Positions 25,119 to 33,233 of a stretch of 64,000 nucleotides of DNA are shown here, piece after piece. The DNA is from Bacteroidota bacterium. Its GTDB lineage: Bacteria; Bacteroidota; Bacteroidia; Bacteroidales; Cfx3-03. The stretch lies in contig JACAUB010000001.1 in assembly GCA_013390605.1 (NCBI GenBank), positions 5,122,754 to 5,186,753 on the forward strand. Direction: 5' to 3'. The notes beneath the pieces are model-generated. The model did no database searches. It was given only the letters and a program-made list of their open reading frames with translations, and was not told where the DNA came from. Position 1 is the stretch's first letter, and each line of letters opens with the position of its first letter. A program made the position numbers and the translations under genes.

Positions 25119-25168
25119 GGCCCCCCATTCAAGACTTGAACCTGATACCCTCTGATTAACAGTCAGAA
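25119..25168 (-). repeat. tRNA-Asn(GTT) 3'-half fragment
   Basis: On the minus strand an anticodon stem-loop CTGA-CTGTTAA-TCAG (anticodon GTT), variable region, T arm TCAGG-TTCAAGT-CTTGA and acceptor 3' strand ATGGGGG are present, but the D arm and 5' acceptor strand are missing. It is a truncated tRNA, probably an attachment-site duplicate. Confidence 0.6.
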
Positions 25169-25258
25169 GAGGCTTTTATGCTTTTTGAATTTGGGTGTGT
25201 TTTTCAATCACTATAACTCAATTTTTGTTGCCTTTATAGATATTCTAAACTGAAAAAC

Positions 25259-25543
25259 ATGCAAACCAAAACACTTCTTGTGCACCAGATGACTGGTGAA
25301 AATCTCCTTAAGAATATTCAAACTATGTTTGATGAAATTAAACAGGAGTTGATTCCTTTAAAGAAAATAATGACTGCCCTACAGGGAGCTACCATAGAAA
25401 GAAAAGAAGCTGCGGAGATACTTGGTGTTTCTGCAATGACAATAAGTAATTATGTCATTTGTGGAAAACTAAATGCTATCTTTATAGATGGATCATCGCA
25501 CCAAAAGTATAATCTATCCGAAGTCCTTGCACTGAAAAAGTAG
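25259..25543 (+). CDS. Excisionase-like helix-turn-helix protein
   Basis: A 94-residue protein: a helical N-terminus (LLKNIQTMFDEIKQELIPLKKIM) followed by a MerR/excisionase-type helix-turn-helix (ERKEAAEILGVSAMTISNYV then CGKLNAIFID and LSEVLALKK). Such proteins act as recombination directionality factors or small regulators on Bacteroidota integrative elements. No integrase is present, so the element has lost its core. A decayed paralogue lies 0.7 kb upstream. Terminator at 25583. Confidence 0.75.
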   Translation: MQTKTLLVHQMTGENLLKNIQTMFDEIKQELIPLKKIMTALQGATIERKEAAEILGVSAMTISNYVICGKLNAIFIDGSSHQKYNLSEVLALKK

Positions 25544-25582
25544 TAAAATACTTTAATGTTTAGAATAATCTATCAGGACTTA

Positions 25583-25616
25583 GGCCCCTTACCAGAAATG
25601 GTGAGGGGCTTTTTTG
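25583..25616 (+). terminator. Intrinsic terminator of the excisionase-like gene
   Basis: GCCCCTTACC / GGTGAGGGGC stem with a short loop followed by six T residues. Confidence 0.8.
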
Positions 25617-25832
25617 CTTTAATCTCTTAGTATTAATTCCTGTTATCTAAATCAAGTGAAAAAATTTTCAAATAATGATATTAGCTTTCTGTGAGGGAAT
25701 ATATTGTTTATCATAGGATGATAAGTATATGATAATGAATGAGTAGATAAATAACTTGTCTTTAGGTTTTGAATGACACATTGAATAGGAAATTTATTAA
25801 AATCTTTACGGATTTTAGGGGTTCTTGCTTTC

Positions 25833-25854
25833 TAGTGGTCCCTATAGTGGTCCC
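25833..25854. repeat. Tandem copies of the tRNA 3'-end sequence
   Basis: TAGTGGTCCC occurs twice with a 12-bp period. GTGGTCCC is also the 3' end of the neighbouring tRNA (read as GGGACCAC on its strand). Successive integrations at the tRNA end could leave such copies. Confidence 0.5.
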
Positions 25855-25867
25855 GTTAAAAATAAAT

Positions 25868-25893
25868 CCCCGTAAACTAGCTGTTTACGGGGA
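25868..25893 (-). terminator. tRNA terminator hairpin
   Basis: CCCCGTAAAC / GTTTACGGGG, a perfect 10-bp stem just downstream of the tRNA on its own (minus) strand, followed by T residues. Confidence 0.75.
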
Positions 25894-25896
25894 TTG

Positions 25897-25973
25897 TGGT
25901 GGTCCCACCTGGGCTTGAACCAGGGACCTACTGATTATGAGTCAGTTGCTCTAACCAACTGAGCTATAGGACC
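25897..25973 (-). tRNA. tRNA with CAT anticodon (Met or Ile2)
   Basis: Full cloverleaf: acceptor GGTCCTA/TGGGACC, D arm with AGTTGGTT loop, anticodon stem ACTGA-CTCATAA-TCAGT (anticodon CAT), T arm CCTGG-TTCAAGC-CCAGG, and an encoded CCA. CAT may be elongator Met or lysidine-modified Ile; I cannot decide by eye. It marks the right end of the accessory island. Confidence 0.93.
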
Positions 25974-25999
25974 AAAAGACATTGACGTCTCTTCTGGTG

Positions 26000-26007
26000 C
26001 AAAAATA
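26000..26007 (-). promoter_or_regulatory. Candidate -7 box of the tRNA gene
   Basis: TATTTTTG on the minus strand, 26 bp before the tRNA 5' end, with CTTG about 20 bp further upstream as a weak -33 element. Confidence 0.5.
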
Positions 26008-26176
26008 CAAAAAAATCGAAGATTACAAGTAAGAAATGCATCGATTTTGTTGTAAAAGCGTAATGTGTTTTATTTTTAATTTTTCTTTCACACTCAGTAT
26101 CCTGTAATCCAGGGTTAAAGAACGATTAATTTAAAATTAAACAATTGGTTTCATAATGAAGAATTTTAAAAAGCGG

Positions 26177-26184
26177 TACCTTTG
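26177..26184 (+). promoter_or_regulatory. Candidate -7 box of the HAD gene
   Basis: TACCTTTG matches TAnnTTTG about 95 bp before the HAD gene start. The remainder of the 25974-26278 gap holds nothing else I recognise. Confidence 0.4.
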
Positions 26185-26278
26185 CAAATTCTTAGCTGCA
26201 TAGATTTATATTGCTTTTTTGCTTGATCTGGCTACGAAATAATATACTTGTTTAACTTTTTTATTGCTGATATGCTTT

Positions 26279-26905
26279 ATGATAAAGAATTTGATATTTG
26301 ATTTTGGAGGTGTGATTATTAATCTTGATCCACTACGTATGGTGATGGCTTTTGCTGAATTAGGGGTCAAGGATATTGAAAAGGTAAATAAATCGATTGC
26401 AGATGCAGGTTTATATCTTGATTTGGAAATGGGTTTGATTACGCCTGCTGAATTTAGAGAAGGAATGCGTAAGCATACAGGGCTTAAATTAACAGATAGT
26501 CAAGTCGACAATGCATGGAATGCTATGATTTTAGATATCCCACCTTCACGTTTGGCGTTATTAAAAGAGCTTAAGGAGAATTATAATGTCTTTCTCTTAA
26601 GTAATACCAATGAAATACATTATCAGTATTTTAATGAATATCTCTCAACTGAATTCGGGATAAAGAAGTTAGATCAAATTTTCACAAAGTGCTATTACTC
26701 TCACCAATTGAAATTGAGAAAACCTGAACCCGAAATATTTCTCAAGGTTCTCTCATTAGCTGGGTTGAAAGCTGATGAGTGTCTTTTTATTGACGATTCG
26801 AAAGATAATGTTAAAACAGCTCGAGACCTAGGTATACATGGGATTGTACATCATCCGGGCGAAGAGATTAATCAATATTTTGTTGAGGGAAGAATACGCG
26901 ACTAA
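26279..26905 (+). CDS. HAD-superfamily hydrolase
   Basis: A 208-residue HAD phosphatase-like protein. Motif I is LIFDFGGVIINLD; motif II is in FLLSNTNEIH; the Lys of motif III is in LKLRKPEPEIF; and motif IV is LFIDDSKDNVKTA. The first motif has DFGG rather than DxD, as in the YihX/haloacid-dehalogenase-type branch, whose members act as sugar-phosphate or nucleotide phosphatases. The ATG at 26279 starts right at motif I; an upstream ATG at 26264 adds only five residues. Its 3' end overlaps the convergent sigma-54 activator gene by 4 bp. Confidence 0.85.
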   Translation: MIKNLIFDFGGVIINLDPLRMVMAFAELGVKDIEKVNKSIADAGLYLDLEMGLITPAEFREGMRKHTGLKLTDSQVDNAWNAMILDIPPSRLALLKELKENYNVFLLSNTNEIHYQYFNEYLSTEFGIKKLDQIFTKCYYSHQLKLRKPEPEIFLKVLSLAGLKADECLFIDDSKDNVKTARDLGIHGIVHHPGEEINQYFVEGRIRD

Positions 26906-28245
26906 ACCTTTTCATTTTTTAATAACCGGTAGATCGTTGTTTTACCAATACCAAGTTTAGAGGCTACTAGCCTTACTTTATTGTTATATCGTTGTAGAAA
27001 CTGTTTGATGATGATTCTGTTATAATCATCTAGTGTCATCTCTTCCAATAATATTTCATTAACGGTATTTCCGGTTGAAAAAGTGATGTCATCAGGTTGG
27101 ATAACATTTCCATCTGCCATCACACAAGCCAGTTCAGCAATTGCTTTTAGTTCGCGTACATTTCCGGGAAAAGAATATGTTTGTAGCTTTTCTAAAGCCT
27201 GAGGTGAAAGAGATAACTTGACCATTTTATTCTGTTTGCAAAACTCTTCAATAAAAAAGAGTGCCAGAATAATGACATCTGTACCCCTGTTTCGCAATGG
27301 TGGTAATTCAATGGGGAGTCCAAGCAATCTATAATAAAGATCTTCACGGAATGTCCCTTTTTTTACTGCATCTGAAAGGTTTCTATGGGTGGCAACAATA
27401 AGCCGGAAATTTAATTTTATCGGTTGATTACTACCAATTCGGGTAATTTCTTCTTCCTGAATTACGCGAAGTAATTTTGATTGCATGTTGAGATCCATAT
27501 CTCCAATTTCATCGAGAAATATAGTTCCATTATTAGCCTCTTCAAATTTACCGATTCGCTTTCCCAAAGCGCCGGTGAAGGCTCCCTTTTCATGACCAAA
27601 TAATTCGGCCTCTATCAATTCATGGGGAATAGCCGTTACGTTAACAGCAACAAAGGGTTCGTGTTTGCGAGTAGAGTTATAGTGTATTGCTTTTGCAACT
27701 AATTCCTTGCCTGTACCCGTATCTCCTTTAATGGAGACAGTGATATTGGTTTTGCAGGCTTTTTCGATAAGTTTAAATACATTTTGTAGTGCTGGACTAT
27801 CGCCTTTGATTACTTTACTAAACTCATACTTTTTCCCAATTTCATCTTGAAGTACGGAGATCTTTTTCTTAAGATTAAAGTTTTCTTTGATATTACGGGC
27901 AATACTCCAGAGTCTATCTTTGGTATCCTGATCTTTTATTACATAATCATATGCTCCTAGTTTTAGTAACTCTACTGCAGTAGACACATCTTGCTGGCCT
28001 GAAACAATGACAACTGGTAGTTCCGGATTAAAATTACGTATACGCTTGAGTATCTCTAAACCTGTCATATCAGGCATATTATAGTCAAGTGTAATAAATG
28101 AAGGGTTTTTGTAGAGGTTTTTTATTAAACTAGGTCCGTCTCTAAATATCTCAGTTTCGTAATCAGGATTAAGTGATAAATGGTGCGCTAATATTTTCGC
28201 ATAAATCAAATCATCCTCAACTACAAATATCTTAAAAGAATCCAT
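26902..28245 (-). CDS. Sigma-54-dependent response regulator (NtrC family)
   Basis: A 447-residue activator with three domains. The receiver (residues 1-120) has the phosphoacceptor Asp in FITLDYNMPDMTG and Lys in YVIKDQDT. The AAA+ domain has Walker A GDTGTGKELVAK, the sigma-54-contacting GAFTGA loop (EKGAFTGALGKR) and Walker B GTIFLDEIGDM. The C-terminal Fis-type helix-turn-helix is VRLVASKLGIGKTTIYRLLK. It would open sigma-54 promoters together with RpoN (6331-7776). No sensor kinase gene is adjacent, so its partner is elsewhere. Confidence 0.95.
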   Translation of the reverse strand: MDSFKIFVVEDDLIYAKILAHHLSLNPDYETEIFRDGPSLIKNLYKNPSFITLDYNMPDMTGLEILKRIRNFNPELPVVIVSGQQDVSTAVELLKLGAYDYVIKDQDTKDRLWSIARNIKENFNLKKKISVLQDEIGKKYEFSKVIKGDSPALQNVFKLIEKACKTNITVSIKGDTGTGKELVAKAIHYNSTRKHEPFVAVNVTAIPHELIEAELFGHEKGAFTGALGKRIGKFEEANNGTIFLDEIGDMDLNMQSKLLRVIQEEEITRIGSNQPIKLNFRLIVATHRNLSDAVKKGTFREDLYYRLLGLPIELPPLRNRGTDVIILALFFIEEFCKQNKMVKLSLSPQALEKLQTYSFPGNVRELKAIAELACVMADGNVIQPDDITFSTGNTVNEILLEEMTLDDYNRIIIKQFLQRYNNKVRLVASKLGIGKTTIYRLLKNEKV

Positions 28246-28645
28246 TTTAATGTGGTTTAAAATGTTGCTGTGTAAATATACACTTTATACTTATACGATT
28301 TGTTGGCAAAACTATTATTTGTTTTCCTGGTATTTGAACTCCTTCGCCGAAGCAATTAGAGTGGATGGCCATTCTGATTGTTTGCAGTCTGTCAAATAAA
28401 TGTCTCTGTGTATTCAAAATAGAATCAATTATTTGAAATATAATAATGAGAACTTATTAAAATTTATATTACATTTTTTATCCTGTTATAGAATACGAAC
28501 TTAGCTTAGTATTTCGCTTGGAATATAAATAAAAAATACGAATGTTTATGGTTAAAGCAAGCTGGAATATATGATAATTTAATATCTTTAACCCCCGAAA
28601 TAATATTCCACTCAGCAATTCATTCAGTAGTAAAAGAACATCTAC
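28246..28645. other. 400-bp gap between divergent genes
   Basis: Promoter region for the sigma-54 activator (left) and the uracil permease (right). A TATCTTTA box at 28583-28590, one base off the -7 consensus, may serve the permease. No gene or repeat was seen. Confidence 0.4.
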
Positions 28646-29935
28646 ATGGCAAGACGCATTATTGGTATTCATGAAAAACTTTCTGTTTTAGAAAGTTTAC
28701 CTCTTAGTTTCCAGCATTTAACAGCAATGTTTGGTGCTACTATTCTGGTTCCTATTCTTCTAGGAATCGATCCCGCAATAACATTGTTAATGAATGGTAT
28801 TGGGACATTGCTGTACTCTTGGGTTACTAAAGGAGGTATACCAGCTTATTTAGGATCCAGTTTTGCTTTTATTGCACCAACTTTCTTGATTATCAGTTCT
28901 TATGGTGGTGTGAGCCACGCTCAGTCAGGATTTATATTTTTCGGATTATTCTTCATACTCATCTCATTTGTAGTAAAACGGTGGGGCATAAAATGGATTG
29001 ATATTGTGATGCCTCCTGCTGTCATGGGTGCTGTAGTTGCAATTATAGGATTAGAGCTAGCGCCGGTTGCAGCTCAACAGGCCGGTTTGGCTCCATGGCC
29101 CACAGCCGTTGGAAAAGTTGTAATGCCATTTGTAATTGATACCAATGTTTTGATAGTTTCAATGTCGACCTTATTAATTGGTATTATTGGTTCTGTTTTA
29201 TTTAGGGGTTTTATGCAAGTGATTCCTATCTTGTTTGCAGTTGTTGTTGGATATATTCTTGCCCTTGCAATGGGTATGGTTGATACTGCTGCAATCAGTA
29301 AAGCTTCATGGTTGGCATTGCCAACATTTCATACGCCCGTCTTTGATATCAACGCTATCATCATTATTATTCCAGCCTGCATTGTTGTACTAGCTGAACA
29401 TATCAGTCATTTGATTGTGACTGGGAAGATTACTGAATCCAATTTGATGGAGAAACCAGGTTTGCACTTATCGCTTTTGGGTGATGGTATCAGTAATGTA
29501 TTGTCCGGATTTACAGGTTCGACACCCAATACAACCTATGGTGAAAATATTGGTGTTATGGCTATCACAAGAGTATATTCAGTTTGGGTTATTCGTGGAG
29601 CTGCTATTCTTGCCATTGCTTTTTCATGTATCGGAAAGGTTTCGGCCGCTATTTCAACCATTCCTAGCCCCGTAATGGGAGGGGTAACGATGTTATTATA
29701 TGGTGTAATTGCTGTACAAGGTTTCAGAATGTATGTAGAACAGAAAGTCGATTTTAGCAAAAATAGAAACATGGTAACTGGTGCTGTTGTCTTTGTTGCA
29801 GGTGTTAGCGGAGCAGCCATTAGTATCGGCACCGTACAACTAAAGGGTATGGCTTTAGCTGCCGTTATTGGCGTTGTAATGTCATTGGGCTTTTGGGGAT
29901 GTGAGAAGTTTGGATTGATGAAAGGCGAGGCTTAG
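28646..29935 (+). CDS. uraA: Uracil permease (NCS2 family)
   Basis: A 429-residue integral membrane protein with about 14 hydrophobic segments, of the nucleobase/ascorbate transporter (NCS2) family. Characteristic stretches are LPLSFQHLTAMFGATILVPILLG near the N-terminus, YLGSSFAFIAP, the conserved Glu in VVLAEHISHL and the signature GFTGSTPNTTYGENIGVMAIT. These match UraA, a proton-coupled uracil importer of the inner membrane. It stands alone and is followed by a strong terminator. Confidence 0.93.
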   Translation: MARRIIGIHEKLSVLESLPLSFQHLTAMFGATILVPILLGIDPAITLLMNGIGTLLYSWVTKGGIPAYLGSSFAFIAPTFLIISSYGGVSHAQSGFIFFGLFFILISFVVKRWGIKWIDIVMPPAVMGAVVAIIGLELAPVAAQQAGLAPWPTAVGKVVMPFVIDTNVLIVSMSTLLIGIIGSVLFRGFMQVIPILFAVVVGYILALAMGMVDTAAISKASWLALPTFHTPVFDINAIIIIIPACIVVLAEHISHLIVTGKITESNLMEKPGLHLSLLGDGISNVLSGFTGSTPNTTYGENIGVMAITRVYSVWVIRGAAILAIAFSCIGKVSAAISTIPSPVMGGVTMLLYGVIAVQGFRMYVEQKVDFSKNRNMVTGAVVFVAGVSGAAISIGTVQLKGMALAAVIGVVMSLGFWGCEKFGLMKGEA

Positions 29936-29945
29936 TATAAAAGAG

Positions 29946-29969
29946 GATGCCTCAGAAGTCTGAGGCATC
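29946..29969 (+). terminator. Terminator after uracil permease
   Basis: GATGCCTCA / TGAGGCATC perfect 9-bp stem followed by a TTCTTT tract. Confidence 0.75.
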
Positions 29970-30014
29970 TTCTTTACATGATCTATTGCGTTAGTACAAA
30001 GCAGGACCTGTTTC

Positions 30015-30992
30015 TTATTGATAGATACTTTTGATTGTATTGAGTATTTCGAATATCTCATTGTAATCTAACGTAGTTAATAATTTCATACGGTAAGGTT
30101 TGAAATCTTTTATTCCCTTGAAGTAGCCAGCGTAATGTTTTCGCATCTCAACAACGCCTGCATGCGCTCCTTTCCATTCTATGGAACTGGTAAGATGTTC
30201 GCGACAAAAAGCAACACGTTCGCTAATAGATGATTCGGGTAATAACTCCCCGGTTTGTAGAAAATGTTTCACAGATCGAAAGATGGTTGGATTGCCTACT
30301 ACAGCCCTTCCTATCATAATGCCATCTACTCCGTAGCGATTTTTTTGTTCTAAGGCTTTCTGCGGTGAATCTATGTCGCCATTACCAATGACTGGAATAT
30401 GCATACGTGGATTATTTTTAACCTCTCCAATGAGGGTCCAATCTGCTTCGCCTTTGTACATCTGTGCACGTGTTCGTCCATGAATAGTGATGGCTTGGAT
30501 GCCGATATCCTGTAATCTTTCGGCAATTTCAACAATATCTTTGCTGCTATCATCCCAACCGAGACGAGTTTTTACGGTTACCGGTAGATGTGTAGATTTG
30601 ACTACTGCTTCTGTGATCGCCGTCATTCGGGGGATATCTTTTAATAATCCGGCACCACCTCCTTTTCCAGCTACCTTACGAACCGGGCAGCCAAAATTTA
30701 GATCTATCAAGTCGGGATTTGCTTTCTCTGCTACCAATGCTGCTTCGCGCATAGCATCTACCTCGCTTCCAAATATCTGAATGCCTAAAGGCCGTTCTGA
30801 TTCTATGAAATCAAGTTTACGTGTGCTTTTAATTGCATCACGTATCAATCCGTCAGACGAGATAAACTCTGTAAACATTAAATCTGCCCCCATACGTTTG
30901 CACAGCCTGCGAAAGGGTGGATCCGTAATATCCTCCATAGGTGCAAGAATGACAGGAAATTCTCCGAGATTTAGTGTGCCTATTTTTACCAA
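30015..30992 (-). CDS. dusB: tRNA-dihydrouridine synthase
   Basis: A 325-residue flavoenzyme that reduces uridines to dihydrouridine in tRNA D-loops. FMN-barrel motifs are APMEDITDPPFRRLCKRMG at the N-terminus, the active-site Cys in LNFGCPVRKVAGKGGGAGLL, VKTRLGWD, the HGRTRAQMYKG His motif and IGNGDIDSPQKA. The C-terminal helical tRNA-binding part is present, so the gene is full length. A promoter box lies at 31022-31029. Confidence 0.94.
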   Translation of the reverse strand: MVKIGTLNLGEFPVILAPMEDITDPPFRRLCKRMGADLMFTEFISSDGLIRDAIKSTRKLDFIESERPLGIQIFGSEVDAMREAALVAEKANPDLIDLNFGCPVRKVAGKGGGAGLLKDIPRMTAITEAVVKSTHLPVTVKTRLGWDDSSKDIVEIAERLQDIGIQAITIHGRTRAQMYKGEADWTLIGEVKNNPRMHIPVIGNGDIDSPQKALEQKNRYGVDGIMIGRAVVGNPTIFRSVKHFLQTGELLPESSISERVAFCREHLTSSIEWKGAHAGVVEMRKHYAGYFKGIKDFKPYRMKLLTTLDYNEIFEILNTIKSIYQ

Positions 30993-31021
30993 GACTATTT
31001 GTTTTAATTAAAATATTGCTG

Positions 31022-31029
31022 CAAAGTTA
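31022..31029 (-). promoter_or_regulatory. Candidate -7 box of dusB
   Basis: TAACTTTG on the minus strand, 30 bp before the ATG. Confidence 0.45.
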
Positions 31030-31166
31030 CGACCGGAATAGTTATAATAAGAATTGTATGTGTACATTCGCAAAAAATAAGGACAAAAGGCAACTCTCAA
31101 ATTTGATATTGAGGAATAAATTGTGCCATTTTAAAGTCACTATACTTTTTTTCAAATTCATGCGGG

Positions 31167-32081
31167 ATGAGATATCAATTTTTTAATATTAAAACAGCAA
31201 GATCGAAATTTTTGTTTCTAATTGCGATGGTAATTTTTGGTTATATCCTTGCTTCTTTAACAGGAATGGCGATTATAAAACTGTTGGGAATAACAGATGT
31301 AATGAGTAAAATTGTTTCTCCTGATCTGACAGATGTTACTGTTATTCAGGTACAACGTATTTTCCAGATTGCATTTCAGTTAGGTCTGTTTATTTTTGCT
31401 CCTTTACTATTCTTTATTCTGGTTGAACAACACTCTTTCAGAAAGTTGGGTTTGGATTGCAATCCATTTACAGTCAATTATTTACTGATTATAGCTTTGA
31501 TGCTGATAGCAATACCCGGAATAAACTATACCCATACATTGAATCAAGCTTTACATTTGCCGACATGGCTTAGTGGAGCAGAAAAATGGATGTTTGAAAA
31601 AGAACAAGCTGCCAGTAAGTTGACGGATGCATTTTTAGGATTGAAATCGCCTTCCGACCTAATCTGGAATATCATCATGTTTGGTCTTTTACCTGCTATT
31701 GGCGAGGAACTCTTTTTTAGAGGAGCCCTCTTTTCAATACTGAGAGAGTGGACTAAACGGACAAATCTTACAATTTTTATTACTGCATTTCTATTTTCAG
31801 CAATTCATCTACAGTTTTATGGTTTCCTCCCCCGCTTTTTATTAGGCCTAGGATTAGGCTACCTATTTTACTTCACGGGTAGTTTGTGGGCTCCTATGTT
31901 GGCTCACTTTGTCAATAACACATTGGCGGTAGTATTCGCATATCTTTTTTCAACAGGGAGGTCGAGTGTGAACTATTCAGAATTGGGTTCGGTTGATAAT
32001 GTGGCAATTTGTGTGACGAGTATTATACTAACCGTTGTATTGTTTAAGGTCATTGAACGACGAAACTGGTCGTATAAGTAG
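31167..32081 (+). CDS. CPBP-family intramembrane metalloprotease
   Basis: A 304-residue protein with about eight membrane segments. The CPBP (CAAX protease, bacteriocin-processing) motifs are present: EELFFRGALF (E-E-x-x-x-R), FLFSAIHLQFYGFLPRFLLGL (His in the second motif) and MLAHFVNNTLAV (H-x-x-x-N in the third). Such proteases cleave prenylated or short membrane peptides, or modify signalling; the substrate here is unknown. The gene lies between divergent dusB and convergent tonB, so no operon partner suggests a role. Confidence 0.88.
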   Translation: MRYQFFNIKTARSKFLFLIAMVIFGYILASLTGMAIIKLLGITDVMSKIVSPDLTDVTVIQVQRIFQIAFQLGLFIFAPLLFFILVEQHSFRKLGLDCNPFTVNYLLIIALMLIAIPGINYTHTLNQALHLPTWLSGAEKWMFEKEQAASKLTDAFLGLKSPSDLIWNIIMFGLLPAIGEELFFRGALFSILREWTKRTNLTIFITAFLFSAIHLQFYGFLPRFLLGLGLGYLFYFTGSLWAPMLAHFVNNTLAVVFAYLFSTGRSSVNYSELGSVDNVAICVTSIILTVVLFKVIERRNWSYK

Positions 32082-32109
32082 CCTGATCGTTTCCTCAATT
32101 GTAAAAGGA

Positions 32110-32835
32110 CTAGCTTGGGCGTAGAAAGAAGACAATCGGAATCTGAATTTGAGTGCGGATTGATTTCCCTTTTTTCTTTCCGGGATTCCATTTTGGCATT
32201 GTATTTACAACGCGTATTGCCTCCTCATTGCAGCCCCCGCCAATGCCATTTACCACCTTGATATTGGTGATGGTTCCATCTTTTTCAACTAGAAAAGTTA
32301 ATTTTACAATACCTGTGATGCCTGATTCTTTGGCAATGGGGGGATATTTAATGTTTGCGATCAGATATCGTATCATTGCGTCGTCTCCTCCCGGAAATGA
32401 AGGCTTTACATCAATCACAGTAAGAGGAGTCAGATCTTTAATTTCGTCTAATACTTTGTTTCCTGAGATGCTATCTGCATATTCTTTTTGCTGTAAATCA
32501 ATCTTCGTATCAGCAATAATGTCTTTAGCAAGTTCTTCTTTAACAAGCACATTAGTGGCAACGCTCTCCTCTTGTGTAATTCTTGGTGCTGTAAAAATAT
32601 CAGGGGTCTTATTTTTTTGTTGATGCAAAGTAGCCGGCATCAAATCTTCAACTTTTATCGTTACCATTGGCATCTCCATATCCAAGGCAACTGTGGAAAG
32701 GGTATTATCTCTTGAAAAATAAGTCATCAATTCTAGAGGCACCAAAATAACAGCCAAAGCGATAATAAAGCTTATTTCTAAAATATATGTTCTCTTAGGC
32801 TCAGTATCAGCCTTAATTGATTTTTCATTTTTCAT
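32110..32835 (-). CDS. tonB: TonB-family energy transducer
   Basis: A periplasm-spanning protein anchored by one N-terminal helix (ILEISFIIALAVILVPLELM), with a variable linker (residues about 70-150) and a C-terminal TonB domain: PSFPGGDDAMIRYLIANIKYPP then GITGIVKLTFLVEKDGTI and MPKWNPGKKKGKSIRTQIQIPIVF. It couples proton-motive force to outer-membrane receptors such as the one at 1040. An in-frame ATG at 32868 would add 11 residues; the Met at 32835 (MKNEKS) is preferred but not certain. Confidence 0.88.
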   Translation of the reverse strand: MKNEKSIKADTEPKRTYILEISFIIALAVILVPLELMTYFSRDNTLSTVALDMEMPMVTIKVEDLMPATLHQQKNKTPDIFTAPRITQEESVATNVLVKEELAKDIIADTKIDLQQKEYADSISGNKVLDEIKDLTPLTVIDVKPSFPGGDDAMIRYLIANIKYPPIAKESGITGIVKLTFLVEKDGTITNIKVVNGIGGGCNEEAIRVVNTMPKWNPGKKKGKSIRTQIQIPIVFFLRPS

Positions 32836-32963
32836 TTTCGAAAGTCGAGAAATAAAGCTATTCAGCAAAAATCACACCAACTATATTCGCAATCAAAACG
32901 TTAATATCATAACTAATGTTGATGAATGCTTGTTCTTGAAAAAGCCTTTAATCTTTTCGGTTG

Positions 32964-32971
32964 CAAAGGTA
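32964..32971 (-). promoter_or_regulatory. Candidate -7 box of tonB
   Basis: TACCTTTG on the minus strand, an exact consensus match, leaving a leader of about 90-120 nt before tonB. Confidence 0.45.
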
Positions 32972-33057
32972 ACGATCAAGTGGATACCGACCAACTATTT
33001 GGTTAACGGTTTTTGTGGAATTTAAAAGCCTCTCGTTTATAGGTTGTCAAAAATAAG

Positions 33058-33145
33058 CGGAGAAAAAGGGATTCGAACCCTTGGTACGCTTTTGGCGTAC
33101 ACACACTTTCCAGGCGTGCGCCTTCGACCACTCGGCCATTTCTCC
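33058..33145 (-). tRNA. tRNA-Ser (GGA)
   Basis: An 88-nt class II tRNA. Acceptor GGAGAAA/TTTCTCC with discriminator G, anticodon loop CTGGAAA (anticodon GGA), a long variable arm (GTACGCC-AAAAG-CGTAC) and T arm AGGGTTCGAATCCCT. CCA is not encoded. Confidence 0.94.
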
Positions 33146-33233
33146 TTTATGATTATGTTCTAATTTTGAGGACACGAAATTACGAAAAAAATAGCGAATG
33201 CCAAGCTCTCTGGTGAAATTAAATCAGAATAAG

